Assembly: GCF_000317635.1 (NCBI RefSeq)
Contig: NC_019779.1
Span: 3,162,001 to 3,226,000 of the forward strand
Reading direction: 5' to 3'
Length of the DNA stretch: 64,000 nt
Source: Halothece sp. PCC 7418
GTDB taxonomy: Bacteria > Cyanobacteriota > Cyanobacteriia > Cyanobacteriales > Rubidibacteraceae
Shown here: in pieces, positions 35,945 to 46,673 of the stretch
Numbering within the stretch: the stretch's first letter is position 1
Layout: each line of letters opens with the position of its first letter
Notes under the pieces: model-generated
Told to the model about the DNA's origin: nothing
The model's database searches: none
The model's input: the letters and a program-made list of their open reading frames with translations, nothing else
Translations under genes and position numbers: made by a program

Positions 35945-36877
35945 ATGGGATATAGCCTGATGAAACCAGCAATTACTGGAACCTTTCTTGATGAAATTAC
36001 TCATGATATTCCCTCTCAAAATTGGCGCGATCGCGCTTGGGAAAAAGATTTTGCAGCAATGCAACAGGTGGGAATTGATACCGTCATCTTAATCCGCGCT
36101 GGTTATAAAGCACAAGCAACATTCCCCTCCCAGACTTTACAAGACAACATTGGTATTCTTCCCGTTTATACTGACTTAGTTGAATTATTCCTCACTCTCG
36201 CCAACCGTTATGGAATGACTTTTTATTTTGGGACGTATGACTCTGGGAATTATTGGCTAAACGGAGATTATCGAACCGAAACCGATATCAACAAAGCATT
36301 TTGTGAAGAGTTTATTGAGCGTTACGGACATCATTCTGCTTTTGGTGGGTGGTATATCAGTCATGAAATTAATACTTACAATGAAGGCATGATGCACGTT
36401 TACGAAGATCTTTCCCGTCATCTGAAGCAACTGCGAGACGTTCCCATTTTAATCTCACCTTATATCAAAGGCATTAAACAATTTGGTCATCGAGCGATTT
36501 CTCTTGATGAACATATCCACGAGTGGGAATCGGTTTTTGCTCGCTTACAGGGAATTGTAGATATTGTCGCCTTTCAAGATGGAAATGTTGCCTATCGAGA
36601 CTTACCAGAATACTTACAAGCCAACCGCAAACTCGCCAGCAAATATGGATTAACCTCATGGAGTAATGTGGAGAGTTTTGATCGGGATGTGGCGCTAAAG
36701 TTTCCGCCTCTAGACTTTCGCAAACTGCGCTATAAAATTGAGCAAGCCGAAGCTGCTGCTGTTGATAAACTGATTACCTTTGAATTTTCTCATTTTATGA
36801 GTCCCAACTCCATTTACCCCTCCGCGCACCATCTACACCAGCAATATTGGGAGTGGATTAACAATCGAGAAAGTTGA
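35945..36877 (+). CDS. DUF4434 TIM-barrel glycosidase-like protein
   Basis: 310 residues (or about 304 from the ATG six codons later, at MKPAITGTFLDEI). It matches the DUF4434 pattern: ITGTFLDEI, WEKDFAAMQQVGIDTVILIRAG, TFYFGTYDSGNYW, and GGWYISHEINTY, where the Glu is a likely catalytic acid for a glycosidase-type barrel. No signal peptide. The substrate is unknown. Neighbours (MOSC, Psb32-like) do not hint at a pathway. Confidence 0.78.
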   Translation: MGYSLMKPAITGTFLDEITHDIPSQNWRDRAWEKDFAAMQQVGIDTVILIRAGYKAQATFPSQTLQDNIGILPVYTDLVELFLTLANRYGMTFYFGTYDSGNYWLNGDYRTETDINKAFCEEFIERYGHHSAFGGWYISHEINTYNEGMMHVYEDLSRHLKQLRDVPILISPYIKGIKQFGHRAISLDEHIHEWESVFARLQGIVDIVAFQDGNVAYRDLPEYLQANRKLASKYGLTSWSNVESFDRDVALKFPPLDFRKLRYKIEQAEAAAVDKLITFEFSHFMSPNSIYPSAHHLHQQYWEWINNRES

Positions 36878-36878
36878 A

Positions 36879-36928
36879 GTGACCAGTGACCAGTGACCAG
36901 TGATCAGTGAACAGTGACCAGTGACCAA
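36879..36928. repeat. GTGACCA heptamer run
   Basis: Seven or so AGTGACC/AGTGATC/AGTGAAC units directly after the stop of the DUF4434 gene; the reverse complement of the CTGGTCA units at 10166. Confidence 0.9.
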
Positions 36929-37041
36929 TACCTGTCTTAGGTTAGAAAAATTAATGTTTTCCCTGTAACTTTTTCGTTACTTTCCTTAAAATAAAGTAAA
37001 CAAGTGTAAACTTTTTGAGCTTGTTCGTAATTATTTAAGAA

Positions 37042-37881
37042 ATGTCGCAATTAAGCCAATATATAAAAATGTCCCATCCTTTCTTCCGTCGCTTCCTTCT
37101 CCTCTTCATTAGCTGTTGCTTTGGTTTAACCGCATGGCTGAGTCATCCGCTACAAGCCCAAGCCTATGATGATCCCTCTTTACTCCCGCAAGAAGAAACG
37201 CCCATTATTGATTTAGCGAATTTTTTGCCCAAATTACAAGAAGAATCATTAATTGAAGATATCGAGGAATTTGAAGCGGAAACAGGTTGGAAACTCCGTA
37301 TTTTAACTCAATATGACCAAACCCCAGGTCGTGCGGTAAAAAACTATTGGGGGCTAAATGATCAAAGTGTTTTACTCGTTGCTGATGCTCGTGGGGGAAA
37401 TCTTCTCGCGTTTAATGTGGGAGATGATGTCTATGATGTCCTTCCTCGCACCTTTTGGGTGGAACTGCAAACCCGTTTCGGAAATATGTATTATGTGCGG
37501 GAAAATGGCGAAAACAACGCGATCGCGCAATCTTTAGATACAGTCAAAGGCTGCTTAGCAAAAGGCGGTTGTAGCGTCGTTCCAGGCTTACCGCGAGAAC
37601 AATGGATTCTCACCCTCATTACATCTGTTGTCGGTGGAGTTGTCTTTGGTTTAGCAGCACGCCCCCGCAAAGAAGATCAAGTGATTGCTTGGCAATGGGC
37701 GTTAATTTTCTCTCCACTCTGGGGTATTCTCTTTATAGCCTTTGGTATCGGACCAGTTGTCACTCGAACTGCGGACTGGCTCCCTCTGCTACGGAATGTC
37801 CTTGGATTTATGTTAGGGGCGTTAGTGGTGTATTTAACCCCTATCATCAATGAATCCGCACGCTCTGAAGGTAAAACATAA
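37042..37881 (+). CDS. psb32: TPM-domain protein, Psb32-like
   Basis: 279 residues (an alternative ATG lies at residue 10). It has a signal peptide-like hydrophobic segment (about 15-40) ending near AQA. The TPM domain (about 55-175) includes LPKLQEESLIEDIEEFEAETGWKLRILT, VLLVADARGGNLLAFNVGDDV and LPRTFWVELQTRFGNMYYV. Two C-terminal helices follow (about 190-265). This order fits cyanobacterial Psb32/TLP18.3 homologues, which protect or help repair photosystem II in the thylakoid lumen. Confidence 0.85.
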   Translation: MSQLSQYIKMSHPFFRRFLLLFISCCFGLTAWLSHPLQAQAYDDPSLLPQEETPIIDLANFLPKLQEESLIEDIEEFEAETGWKLRILTQYDQTPGRAVKNYWGLNDQSVLLVADARGGNLLAFNVGDDVYDVLPRTFWVELQTRFGNMYYVRENGENNAIAQSLDTVKGCLAKGGCSVVPGLPREQWILTLITSVVGGVVFGLAARPRKEDQVIAWQWALIFSPLWGILFIAFGIGPVVTRTADWLPLLRNVLGFMLGALVVYLTPIINESARSEGKT

Positions 37882-37890
37882 AATTAATTA

Positions 37891-37916
37891 GAGGCGTTCC
37901 CCTGAGCGTCTCTTAT
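37891..37916. repeat. Degenerate palindromic repeat copy
   Basis: GAGGCGTTCCCCTGAGCGTCTC forms an imperfect inverted repeat (GAGRCG arms) related to the element at 2415 and could act as a weak terminator hairpin after the Psb32-like gene. Confidence 0.5.
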
Positions 37917-37919
37917 TTA

Positions 37920-38135
37920 TTAGTCATTAGTCATTGGTCATTAGTCATTAGTCATTGGTCATTGGTCATTGGTCATTGGTCATTGGTCATTAGTCATTGG
38001 TCATTAGTCATTGGTCATTAGTCATTGGTCATTGGTCATTGGTCATTAGTCATTGGTCATTGGTCATTAGTCATTGGTCATTGGTCATTAGTTACTGGAA
38101 CTGATAACTGATCACTGGTCACTGATGACTGGTCA
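37920..38135. repeat. Heptamer array with two interspersed unit variants
   Basis: Twenty-five consecutive heptamers, each TTAGTCA or TTGGTCA, run from 37920 to about 38094. Writing A or G for the variable base the order is AAGAAGGGG, GAGAGAGG, GAGGAGGA. They are followed by mixed ACTGGTCA-like units to about 38135. The stop and last residues (SVTSHQ) of the GNAT gene on the minus strand are encoded by this tail. It has no CRISPR-like spacers. Confidence 0.93.
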
Positions 38136-38724
38136 CTGATTTCCCTAAAAGCACTCGTCGCGGTTGCTTCAAGAGCCAAGCGGTGACACTGGGTTCAATG
38201 CGACACTGTTGATACCCCGATCGCGCATAGAGTTTTTGTGCTCCTTCATTATTATCCAACACATGAAGATAAATTTGCTTAAAGCCCCACTGACGGCTCA
38301 CTTGTTCACAGCTACGCAACAAACGCTGTGCAATCCCTTGTCGGCGATACTGAGGACTCACCGCTAGATTAGAAATATAAGTGGATTGATACTGTTTCGG
38401 AATCCATCCTTCAGGACAGTTTAAACCCAGTTCTACTGTTCCTGTAATTTTACCTGTAGAAGCTGCAGTTGCCACTAAACAAGTATAGTAAGCGCGATCG
38501 CTGCTCATGCGACTGCGAATATCTTCATAAATCCCAAACTTCAAAAAAGGATACATCAATATCCCCAAGCCTTGAGGGGAATGAAAGCTCTGGGTCAAAA
38601 CCTCAGTAACCCCTCCCAAATCATCAAAGCGGGCGGGGCGAATCGTAAAACTATCGGTCGGACAGGGATTGGATACAGAAGACGAGGAGGTTGGAAAAGG
38701 AGAAGAGTAAGCGTTCACAGTCAT
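38119..38724 (-). CDS. GNAT-family N-acetyltransferase
   Basis: A 201-residue acetyltransferase. After a Ser/Pro-rich head the GNAT fold spans about 25-185. It includes the acetyl-CoA pyrophosphate-binding segment NLAVSPQYRRQGIAQRLLRSCEQ, where RRQGIA is the Q/RxxGxG/A motif, and LHVLDNNEGAQKLYARSGYQ, typical of RimI-like enzymes that acetylate protein N-termini. The specific acceptor is unknown. The C-terminus enters the heptamer array. Confidence 0.88.
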   Translation of the reverse strand: MTVNAYSSPFPTSSSSVSNPCPTDSFTIRPARFDDLGGVTEVLTQSFHSPQGLGILMYPFLKFGIYEDIRSRMSSDRAYYTCLVATAASTGKITGTVELGLNCPEGWIPKQYQSTYISNLAVSPQYRRQGIAQRLLRSCEQVSRQWGFKQIYLHVLDNNEGAQKLYARSGYQQCRIEPSVTAWLLKQPRRVLLGKSVTSHQ

Positions 38725-39172
38725 TCTACGAAAGAAATCTGACTTAGTTTAAGATATCGCGGGTTCTACTTTATTATTGTCGTTTGAATGCAATTAAATA
38801 ACACATTCATCAGCAGGAACATAGATTATTTTTCTGAGATTTTTCTTTCTAAATAAGGAAATCAACTGTCGCACTCTAACAATTTTCAGTTTCAAATGCG
38901 CCAAATGGGTCAATGCTAGCACATCTCGCCTTATCTCTCCGTCGTCATTAGTCATTTATTAAGTGGGTAGTTTTGTTTCTTCTTTTTGACTATCCACTAT
39001 AGCAATCCTAAATCAGTTATACCCCCCCAGCAATCCCCCTTTAATTCCCCCTTAGTAAGGGGGGTGGGGGGGATCGTAATGTTGAGCTAGTTCTTACAAA
39101 TGAGATCATATTGCTATATCCACTATCCACTGGTAACTGGTAACTGGTCACTGATCACTGGTAACTGATCGG
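38725..39172. other. Non-coding gap with repeat remnants
   Basis: A 448-base stretch without a credible gene on either strand. It holds scattered short inverted C/G runs (TTCCCCCTTAGTAAGGGGGG near 39045-39065, an arm of the family expanded at 40058), a sentence-like ATTAGTCATTTATTAAG heptamer remnant near 38945, and CTGGTAACTGGTCACTGATC units up to the DUF3120 stop. The promoter of the GNAT gene should lie at 38725-38800. Confidence 0.6.
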
Positions 39173-39889
39173 TTATGCCATTGTTGCAGCAACCCAAAAT
39201 AAACCATCTACCAATAACGTGCTGAGGATCGCGCCACTAAACGCCCACCAAGGTAGCGTATTTTGCCTAATCCCAAAGATTCCCAACCCAGAAAGAAGAC
39301 TAACAATTGTGATTGCACAAACCGCACTCCAAGGCGTTTGCATCTGAGCAAGGGCATCTTGGAAAATGGGTTTATATAAAGCGGGATCAACACGCATCAA
39401 TTCTCGCCAGTGAGGCATTAAACCCGTTAAATAGAAGTAAACATCGGTGAGTGCAGTTCCCAGTAATGATCCCAAGTAAAATAAGTTGCCCACTTGTCCC
39501 CAGCCTCTAGCCAAAGCAAAAAAGGCAAAGGGTAAACCAATCGCCTCTACTGGTAAATGAATGATCGGTTCCCAGCGAAACCATCCCCAATAAATCGATC
39601 CCGCGAGCCAACTCCAAGTAAAGCCAATAATCAAATCGCCCCAGAGTGAGGTTTTGGGGCGACGAAACCAAGCAATCCCTAATCCGAGCCATCCCAGCGT
39701 CAGAATTAAACTCATGATAGGAAATTCTCGCACCATGGGCGCTTGGGCAAAAACAGGAATGGAGACTAAAAAGCCAGATGCGCCAAAGACTAGCCAGTGC
39801 TTTTGTTTGAGGAGAAACGCTCTCCCGTAAATTTGGAGGCGTTCGCTAACTTCGGCAATTGATGGGGGAAACCAAGAACTTTTAAACAA
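39173..39889 (-). CDS. DUF3120 membrane protein
   Basis: A 238-residue protein with about six transmembrane helices. The family's conserved core is visible in GDLIIGFTWSWLAGSIYWGWFRWEP followed by HLPVEAIGLPFA and FYLGSLLGTALTDVYFYLTGLMPHWR. DUF3120 is essentially confined to cyanobacteria and algae; its function is unknown. The start codon at 39889 precedes a short cytoplasmic head of about 30 residues. Confidence 0.85.
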   Translation of the reverse strand: MFKSSWFPPSIAEVSERLQIYGRAFLLKQKHWLVFGASGFLVSIPVFAQAPMVREFPIMSLILTLGWLGLGIAWFRRPKTSLWGDLIIGFTWSWLAGSIYWGWFRWEPIIHLPVEAIGLPFAFFALARGWGQVGNLFYLGSLLGTALTDVYFYLTGLMPHWRELMRVDPALYKPIFQDALAQMQTPWSAVCAITIVSLLSGLGIFGIRQNTLPWWAFSGAILSTLLVDGLFWVAATMA

Positions 39890-40057
39890 TGTTTTAATCT
39901 TCTTAACTAATCTTTACTAATTTTAATATATCACAGAGAATCAGATCCCCCAGGGGGGGATATAGATTATTTTAACATTGCTCACTCGATTCAGTTCTTG
40001 GGTTTGATGAGCAAGATCTTGGTTTTTGTTATTTGTTCTTTGGTCATTCCTAAGTTC

Positions 40058-40197
40058 CCCCTTTCCAAGGGGGCTAGGGGGATTACCCCTTTCCAAGGGG
40101 GCTAGGGGGATTACCCCTTTCCAAGGGGGCTAGGGGGATTACCCCTTTCCAAGGGGGCTAGGGGGATTACTCCTTTCCAAGGGGGCTAGGGGGATTA
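40058..40197. repeat. Five tandem copies of a 28-base G/C-rich unit
   Basis: Units start at about 40058, 40086, 40114, 40142 and 40170 and are nearly identical. Each contains CCCCTTTCCAAGGGG, a self-complementary hairpin, followed by GCTAGGGGGATTA. The last unit overlaps the 3' end of the EVE gene. Related single arms occur at 39045. There are no spacers, so this is a tandem repeat and not a CRISPR array. Confidence 0.93.
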
Positions 40198-40652
40198 TTC
40201 ACCGATAGCTGTTTTAAGAGACGCTGGGCGGTATCTGAAGGGACTGGTATTACGGAGAGACGATTTCCTTTTTTCACCACCGCTAATTCTTCTGGGGTGA
40301 ACATTGTTTTTAACTGAGGAAGGGACAATCCTTGATTAAATTTTTCTATGAATTCCACTTTGACCGTTTGCCAACGGGGATGTTCTGGTGTAGCTTTTGG
40401 GTCAAAATATTTGCTTTCAGGATCAAACTGGGTCGGATCTGCAAGGTTTGTTGCGATAACACGGGCTAAACCGACTATACTGGGTGGTTTAACGTTAGAG
40501 TGATAAAAGAATGCTATGTCTTCATACTCCATTTCACGTAAAAAGTTACGTGCTTGATAGTTTCTAACTCCATCCCAAATTACACTTTTATCACACTCTA
40601 AATCATTAATGCTGTAATCACTTGGTTCAGACTTCAAAAGCCAGTAATTCAT
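40167..40652 (-). CDS. EVE-domain protein
   Basis: A 161-residue single EVE domain (PUA-like superfamily). The N-terminus [19 protein letters not shown] is the family signature, followed by [36 protein letters not shown] and a C-terminal [18 protein letters not shown] domains read modified bases in DNA or RNA. The last residues ([10 protein letters not shown]) and stop come from the 28-base tandem repeat, so the original end was probably extended or replaced. It is divergent from the hybrid kinase gene, 30 bases apart. Confidence 0.92.
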   Translation of the reverse strand: MNYWLLKSEPSDYSINDLECDKSVIWDGVRNYQARNFLREMEYEDIAFFYHSNVKPPSIVGLARVIATNLADPTQFDPESKYFDPKATPEHPRWQTVKVEFIEKFNQGLSLPQLKTMFTPEELAVVKKGNRLSVIPVPSDTAQRLLKQLSVNNPPSPLGKE

Positions 40653-40682
40653 AAGTTTTTTATCTCTACTCTTTGCTCAATT

Positions 40683-43600
40683 ATGTCTCAGCTTTTCCTT
40701 GACCCAAAATTGGACAGTGCTATTCAAAAAGATCCTTTGTTACTTGCCCCTGAAGTATCTCTCTTATCAGCAATTCAGGGTATGAGGAAACAAGGATTGA
40801 GTTATACCTTGGTGGGTCAACAAAGAAGGGTAGAAGGGATTTTTACCGAACGGGATCTCGTCCAATTAATTGCAGAAACGACAAGGGATTTCAAGGAAAT
40901 TTCACTGCAAGAAGTAATGACCTCTCCTGTTACAACTCTCCAGTTAAATGAAAAGACAAATATTTTTCGGGTTTTAGAGATGATCCGTAACCGTGAGATT
41001 CGCCATCTCCCTGTTGTGGATCAAGAGGACAACTTATTGGGGTTGATTGCTCACAATAGCCTTTGTCGAGCGTTGCAACCCGAAAACCTCTTAAAACTGA
41101 AACGAGTGGATGAGGTGATGTCGGAGAATGTTTGTTGCGCCTTTGGTCAAGCTACCCTCTTGGATATTGCTCGTCAGATGGCGCAGTACAGCGTCAGTTG
41201 TATTGTCATTGTGGATCGATTCCATCAGAGTGATCTGGTTCAACCAATAGGGATTTTAACTGAGCGGGATATGGTGCAGTTTCAGGTGTCAGGGCTAGAT
41301 TTTAGCGCGATCGCTGCGGAAACAGTGATGAGTCAGCCCTTACAGTTACTTTCTCCCGATCAATCTCTCTGGGAAGCCAAAGTCAAAATGGATCAACTGC
41401 GCGTGCGACGGTTAGTGGTGGTTGGAGAAAGCGGGGAGTTAAAGGGAATTGTCACCCAAACCAGTTTATTACAAGCCCTTGATCCCAAAGAAATTACAGA
41501 GACGATTTCGGCATTGCAAACCACCCTCACGGAAAAAACAACAGCACTAGAAGAGGCGAAACAGAAACTGGAAAGACGAGATTATTTTTATGGGAATGTG
41601 GTGCGAAACTGGTTTGAAGGGCTGATTGCACTGCTAGATCAAGAGGGTCGTTTTTTGTTGGTAGAAGGGGCGGGTTTAAATACAAATAAACTGTCTCAGC
41701 AAGACATAGAAGGGAAATTCTTATCAGAAATTTTTTCGGATGACCCTAACAAAAGTCTTCTTGCTTGTCACCGAAAAGCCTTACAAGGAGAAAATTGCAC
41801 GGTTGAGTTTGAATGGTTTGGTCGGGTTTATTTAACTAATTTCGAGCCGTTTTACGATCCTCGGACTCAAAATTTAGCGGGAGTTACCCTAGTTGCCAAT
41901 GATATTACAGCGCGTCGCCTAGCAGAAAAAGCTCGTACCGAAAGTGAATCCTTACTCCATTCTTTCTATCACCAAAATCAGATGAGGATGGGAGTGGTAG
42001 AAATTTTACCCAACGATATTCGTCATCTTTCTGATAATGCTGCCACAGCAAACTTTTTTGGGCGGTCTCCAGAAACAATGCAAGGAAAAACGGCTCGGGA
42101 ATTGGGCATTCCTGAAGCAGCAATTCAAAGCTGGTTAGGGGCTTATCAGCAATGTTTGCAGGAAGAAAAACCCGTTACATTTGATTATTATCATCAGTCT
42201 CAACAGCTATGGCTGACAGTAACCGTTTCTCCCCTCACCTCACAAGTCGGGAATTTTCCACGGTGTTCTTACCTTGTTAAAGATATTACTCCTCGTAAAC
42301 AAGCTGAGTTCGCTCTGCAAGAAAAAACAGCAACCCTTAAACATTTTAGTGAGAGTCTGAAAGCACTTCATCAACTCAGTACCCAAGATTATGATGATTT
42401 TACGACGTTAGCGAGAGAGTATCTAGAAGTGGGTTGCCAAATTTTTGGGCTATCGACGGGGATTATCAGCGAAGTGACAGGCTCATCTTATCAAGTGTTA
42501 GCGATCCATTCCGATTTAGACGGATTGGAAGTAGGGTTAAAGTTTGAGTTAAAAAATACTTATTGTGCAGAAGTGATCCGCACTCAGAAAACTGTTACTT
42601 ATCAAAATGTCGGGGCTGATCCTAAACTATCCCAGCATCCTGTTTATCAGAATTTACACCTTGAAAGTTACATTGGCACTCCGATTTTTGTCGAAAATGA
42701 AATTTATGGAACGCTGAATTTTTCCGCTACAATCATTCGGGAACAGGGCTTTCAAAATCATGAGATTGAAATTATGGAGTTGATGGCTCATGACTTAGGA
42801 AAATTAATTACCGCCAGTCGTGCAGAAGAGAAACGTCAACAAGCAGAAGCAGCCTTAAAAGAACAATTGCAACGGTCGCAACTCCTCAAAAGTATTATTA
42901 ATGAAATCCGTTCTAAGCTAGATTTTAATGAACTGTGTCAAACAACGGCTCGGAAATTGGGGCAAACGTTACAGGTCGATCGCTGCTTGATTCATACTTA
43001 TCTTCCCGATACAACCCCTCCGCAAGTGCCATTTGTTGCTGAGTATCTTTCGGAAAGTTGTTTTTCGATTCAACATTTGATCATACCAGTAGAAGGGAAT
43101 CCTCATATAAAAGCTCTTTTAAGGCGCGATCGCGCGATTTCTTCTCCTGATGTTTATTCCGATCCCCTACTAGCCCAGCCGATCTGCCGAGAAGTTAACT
43201 TAAAATCCATGCTAGCCATCCGCACCTCTTATCAAGGCTTAGCCAACGGCATTATTGGTTTACATCAATGTGATTACTATCGAGAATGGACAGAAGAAGA
43301 AGTTAAATTATTGGAAGATGTTGCGGAACAAGTGGGAGTCGCGATCGCGCAAGCCAAACTTTTAGAAGCGAAAAACCGCCAGAATGAAGCCCTCGAAGCA
43401 GCAACCGCCCGTGCTGAAGCAGCCAACCAAGCCAAAAGTGACTTTCTCGCCACTATGAGTCACGAAATCCGCACGCCGATGAATGCCATTATTGGGATGA
43501 GCGATCTCCTGTTAGACACGCCCCTGAGTGAAGAACAACTCGACTTTGCCCAAACCATTCGCAGTAGTGGCAAGACACTACTCACCATTATTAACGATAT

Positions 43601-45386
43601 TCTCGATTTTTCCAAAATAGAGTCGGGAAAGTTAGAACTGGAACAACAAGACTTCACTTTATACACTTGTGTGGAAAATGCAATAGACCTAGTGAGCCAG
43701 CAAGCAGCACAAAAAGATTTAGAACTGGCTTATTGGCTTGATCCTAATCTTCCCCAGTTAATGACAGGGGATGAAACGCGGTTACAGCAGATTTTGACCA
43801 ATCTTTTGAGTAATGCGGTTAAATTTACCGAGCAAGGAGAGATTCTGCTGCTGGTGACTCAACAAACCCTTGAACATATTCAGTTTTGTGTCTCTGATAC
43901 GGGAGTGGGGATTCCTCCAGAAAAAATGGATCAACTATTTCAATCGTTTAGCCAACTCGATTCCTCGCGATCGCGCCGTGCAGAAGGAACAGGCTTAGGG
44001 CTTGCCATCAGTAAACGTCTCTGTAACCTGATGGGGGGTCAAATGTGGGCAATGAGCCAAGGAAAAGTTGCGGGTAATCCCCTCCCCGCTTGGGAAGCAC
44101 ACCAAAAGTTAATGTCTAATCTAAAACCAAGCTCTGGCTCTAGCTTCTATTTTACCCTTCCCATGCCTGAAGCAACCTCTTCTGCAATCTCTCAAGTTTT
44201 ACAAGGAAAGCGCGTTCTCATTGTCGAAGAATCGCACCTCAATTGTAGTGTCCTTTCCGTGGGGATGAGTAGTTGGGGGATGGAATCGAATGCAGTCACT
44301 TCCACTGCTGCTGCTTTTACCTTAACTGAACAAGGAGAAGCCTTCGATTGTGCCATTATTAGCCTCAACCGCGAACCCACTGCACAATTAGACCTGATCG
44401 AAACTTTAATCACATCTGAGGAATATCAAACACTGCCGTTAATTGTTTTAATTCCTCTGGGAATGAAGAATCTCTCTCTTCCTAGCACACCAAACATCAC
44501 TGTCTTGAAACAACCGCCAAAACAATCTCGGTTGTATGAAACCCTCATCCGTTATTTTACATCTCCCTCTGAGGCAACAGTTTCTTCAGAACACTCTTCT
44601 CCTGTTGCAGCAACATCCTTCTCTAATCTGAAAATTTTGTTAGCCGAAGATAATCCAGTCAACCAAAAAGTTATCCTCAAAACCTTAAAACGTTTAGGTT
44701 ATACCGCCGATGTGGTTGAAAATGGTCGCGCTGCTATTACTGCTTTAGAAACTCAACCCTATGATCTAATTTTGATGGACTTGCGGATGCCCGAAATGGA
44801 CGGGATTACAGCCACTCAAGAAATTCGCGATCGTTGGACAGGGAAACAACGCCCTCGTATTATTGCCTTGACTGCCGATGTGACCCCAGAAGTGCAAAAA
44901 CAATGTGTTGAAGTGGGGATGGATGCCTATTTGAGTAAGCCCGTGATGATAGAGTCACTAACTGCGGTATTACAAGAAAGTGATCCCCAACTTACTCCTA
45001 TTACAGCGTCACCCAAGGAAAGTGTTATTGATACAAATACCTTAGAACAATTGACTTCTTTGATCGGAGAAGATGATCCTGCATCATTGCTAGAAATTCT
45101 TGAAAGTTACTGTGATGATCTACCGAAATTAGTTGTACAAACCCTTAATGCTGCCCAAACAGGAGACTTAAAAACCTTGAAACGAGCCATTCATACCTTA
45201 AAAGGAACAGGCGCAACCATGGGAGCATTTAAGCTGCGCGATCGTTGCATTACCATTGAAAAACTACTCGCTAAAGATAATCCCATCCCCTTGGAGATGA
45301 TCCAAGCCCTAGAAGAAGACAGTCAGAAAGTCATTCAAGAAATTAACGAAAAGTGCGAACAACTCAGAAGTCAACTGCATCATTGA
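40683..45386 (+). CDS. Multi-domain hybrid histidine kinase (CBS-PAS-GAF-HK-REC-Hpt)
   Basis: 1567 residues, no transmembrane helix. Order: two CBS pairs (about 1-130 and 140-270; TERDLVQL and TERDMVQF), a short coiled coil, two PAS-like domains (about 305-545), two GAF domains (about 575-715 and 740-890), and HisKA with phospho-acceptor His927 in [10 protein letters not shown]. HATPase_c follows (N box [10 protein letters not shown]1 DTGVGIP, G2 GTGLGLAI), then a degenerate receiver without phospho-Asp (about 1180-1295). A second intact receiver has Asp1366 in [12 protein letters not shown], and a C-terminal Hpt has His1504 in [13 protein letters not shown]. It is a cytoplasmic phosphorelay sensor. 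CBS domains suggest adenylate sensing; the signal and output partner are unknown. Confidence 0.93.
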   Translation: MSQLFLDPKLDSAIQKDPLLLAPEVSLLSAIQGMRKQGLSYTLVGQQRRVEGIFTERDLVQLIAETTRDFKEISLQEVMTSPVTTLQLNEKTNIFRVLEMIRNREIRHLPVVDQEDNLLGLIAHNSLCRALQPENLLKLKRVDEVMSENVCCAFGQATLLDIARQMAQYSVSCIVIVDRFHQSDLVQPIGILTERDMVQFQVSGLDFSAIAAETVMSQPLQLLSPDQSLWEAKVKMDQLRVRRLVVVGESGELKGIVTQTSLLQALDPKEITETISALQTTLTEKTTALEEAKQKLERRDYFYGNVVRNWFEGLIALLDQEGRFLLVEGAGLNTNKLSQQDIEGKFLSEIFSDDPNKSLLACHRKALQGENCTVEFEWFGRVYLTNFEPFYDPRTQNLAGVTLVANDITARRLAEKARTESESLLHSFYHQNQMRMGVVEILPNDIRHLSDNAATANFFGRSPETMQGKTARELGIPEAAIQSWLGAYQQCLQEEKPVTFDYYHQSQQLWLTVTVSPLTSQVGNFPRCSYLVKDITPRKQAEFALQEKTATLKHFSESLKALHQLSTQDYDDFTTLAREYLEVGCQIFGLSTGIISEVTGSSYQVLAIHSDLDGLEVGLKFELKNTYCAEVIRTQKTVTYQNVGADPKLSQHPVYQNLHLESYIGTPIFVENEIYGTLNFSATIIREQGFQNHEIEIMELMAHDLGKLITASRAEEKRQQAEAALKEQLQRSQLLKSIINEIRSKLDFNELCQTTARKLGQTLQVDRCLIHTYLPDTTPPQVPFVAEYLSESCFSIQHLIIPVEGNPHIKALLRRDRAISSPDVYSDPLLAQPICREVNLKSMLAIRTSYQGLANGIIGLHQCDYYREWTEEEVKLLEDVAEQVGVAIAQAKLLEAKNRQNEALEAATARAEAANQAKSDFLATMSHEIRTPMNAIIGMSDLLLDTPLSEEQLDFAQTIRSSGKTLLTIINDILDFSKIESGKLELEQQDFTLYTCVENAIDLVSQQAAQKDLELAYWLDPNLPQLMTGDETRLQQILTNLLSNAVKFTEQGEILLLVTQQTLEHIQFCVSDTGVGIPPEKMDQLFQSFSQLDSSRSRRAEGTGLGLAISKRLCNLMGGQMWAMSQGKVAGNPLPAWEAHQKLMSNLKPSSGSSFYFTLPMPEATSSAISQVLQGKRVLIVEESHLNCSVLSVGMSSWGMESNAVTSTAAAFTLTEQGEAFDCAIISLNREPTAQLDLIETLITSEEYQTLPLIVLIPLGMKNLSLPSTPNITVLKQPPKQSRLYETLIRYFTSPSEATVSSEHSSPVAATSFSNLKILLAEDNPVNQKVILKTLKRLGYTADVVENGRAAITALETQPYDLILMDLRMPEMDGITATQEIRDRWTGKQRPRIIALTADVTPEVQKQCVEVGMDAYLSKPVMIESLTAVLQESDPQLTPITASPKESVIDTNTLEQLTSLIGEDDPASLLEILESYCDDLPKLVVQTLNAAQTGDLKTLKRAIHTLKGTGATMGAFKLRDRCITIEKLLAKDNPIPLEMIQALEEDSQKVIQEINEKCEQLRSQLHH

Positions 45387-45585
45387 CCCTTGATGGCAGG
45401 ATTCAAGCCTCGCCCTTAGACGGTAGTGTTTGCAAGGCAAACCCTACGAAGGGTAACATCTACTTTGTTGTTTGATAACGAATGACCAATGACTAATGAC
45501 TAATGACAAAAAAAATACTTGGTAGAAAAACCCATCTACCACTATAATCCTCACTGTAGGCTCTACTTAATCCCGAGGAAGACTG

Positions 45586-46119
45586 GTGATTGCGATTTAC
45601 CCCGGTAGTTTTGATCCGATTACCTTTGGGCATCTCGATATTATCGAACGAGGCACACAACTGTTTGATCGCGTGATCGTAGCAGTCTTGTGTAATCCAA
45701 GTAAAGAACCTTTGTTTTCTGTACAACAGCGAATCCAGCAAATCCAAGATTGTACTCAACATCTATCTGGTGTGGAAATCGATCAGTTTACTGGCTTAGC
45801 GGTAGAATATGCCAAACAACGCCGTGCAAAAGTCCTTTTACGAGGGTTACGGGTCTTATCTGACTTTGAAAAAGAGTTACAGATGGCTCACACCAATCAA
45901 ACCCTCTCGGACAATCTTGAAACTGTCTTTTTGGCAACGTCCAATGAGTATAGTTTCTTGAGTAGCAGCGTTGTTAAAGAAATTGCTCGTTTCGGTGGCT
46001 CGGTTGAGCATCTCATTCCCAAAAGTGTTGCCCAAGATGTGTATCAATGTTACGCAATAACTCCTACAGCGAATCCGAACCCAAACAATCAGACAATCAA
46101 CCTTCCAAAGAACAATTAA
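45586..46119 (+). CDS. coaD: Phosphopantetheine adenylyltransferase
   Basis: A 177-residue enzyme from a GTG start ([21 protein letters not shown]), catalysing the penultimate step of coenzyme A synthesis. TFGHLDI is the T/HxGH nucleotide-binding motif; [19 protein letters not shown] and the [19 protein letters not shown] block with the ISSTxxR-like site are conserved. CoaD is usually about 160 residues. The extra C-terminal tail (about 17 residues after YQCYAI) is encoded where the next gene already begins, a 73-base overlap. Confidence 0.95.
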   Translation: MIAIYPGSFDPITFGHLDIIERGTQLFDRVIVAVLCNPSKEPLFSVQQRIQQIQDCTQHLSGVEIDQFTGLAVEYAKQRRAKVLLRGLRVLSDFEKELQMAHTNQTLSDNLETVFLATSNEYSFLSSSVVKEIARFGGSVEHLIPKSVAQDVYQCYAITPTANPNPNNQTINLPKNN

Positions 46120-46673
46120 TTATCCAAAAAAAGTTGGAAAAGGTGGAAGAGTTTGTCAGCACTAGTCATAATGTTCCCTTAACTCCTTATAAATTTATCA
46201 ATGAGGAGGAATTTTTCAGCACGATGGATGAAGTGTGGGACAATCTCGATGCTGCTTTTGATGAGGCTTATTCCATCTTGGAAGAAAAGCAGAGAATTCT
46301 ACAACAGGCTCATGCAGAACGTCATTCTCTCTTACAAGAAGCCCATCAAGAAGCAGAACGCATCAAGAATCAAACCCGTATCGTCCAGCAGGCACGTCAA
46401 GAAGCAGCACAAATCCAAACTCAAACCCAACAGGAATGTGAAGCGGATCGTCGCGAAACTTGGGAGGAAATCCAAAAACTCCGTCAAAAAACGGAATCAG
46501 AATGTGAACAGTTACGCCGTGATGCAGAGCAATATGCAGCCTCAGTGCTGATGGATCTTGAACATGACTTAAAGGAGATGCTGAAGGTCACTCGCAATGG
46601 TCGTTCTACACTCAATCCCAATGAAGGGAAGGAAACTCCTCAAAAGCCTAAACCTAAACGGAAAGCAAGTTAG
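46047..46673 (+). CDS. DivIVA-like coiled-coil protein
   Basis: A 208-residue, strongly helical protein. After a polar head ([11 protein letters not shown]) there is a short conserved patch ([16 protein letters not shown]) and then a continuous coiled coil rich in Gln, Glu and Arg from about 70 to 180, with a conserved end [18 protein letters not shown] recall cyanobacterial homologues encoded next to coaD. DivIVA-type proteins organise poles or division sites; the role here is inferred. Its start lies 73 bases inside coaD, and its TAG stop is within the first heptamer of the following array. Confidence 0.75.
   Translation: MLRNNSYSESEPKQSDNQPSKEQLIIQKKLEKVEEFVSTSHNVPLTPYKFINEEEFFSTMDEVWDNLDAAFDEAYSILEEKQRILQQAHAERHSLLQEAHQEAERIKNQTRIVQQARQEAAQIQTQTQQECEADRRETWEEIQKLRQKTESECEQLRRDAEQYAASVLMDLEHDLKEMLKVTRNGRSTLNPNEGKETPQKPKPKRKAS

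Noticed and set aside
37920-38094. CRISPR array
   Set aside because: The units are seven-base direct repeats with no spacers, and no cas genes are present. The same applies to the 28-base repeats at 40058.
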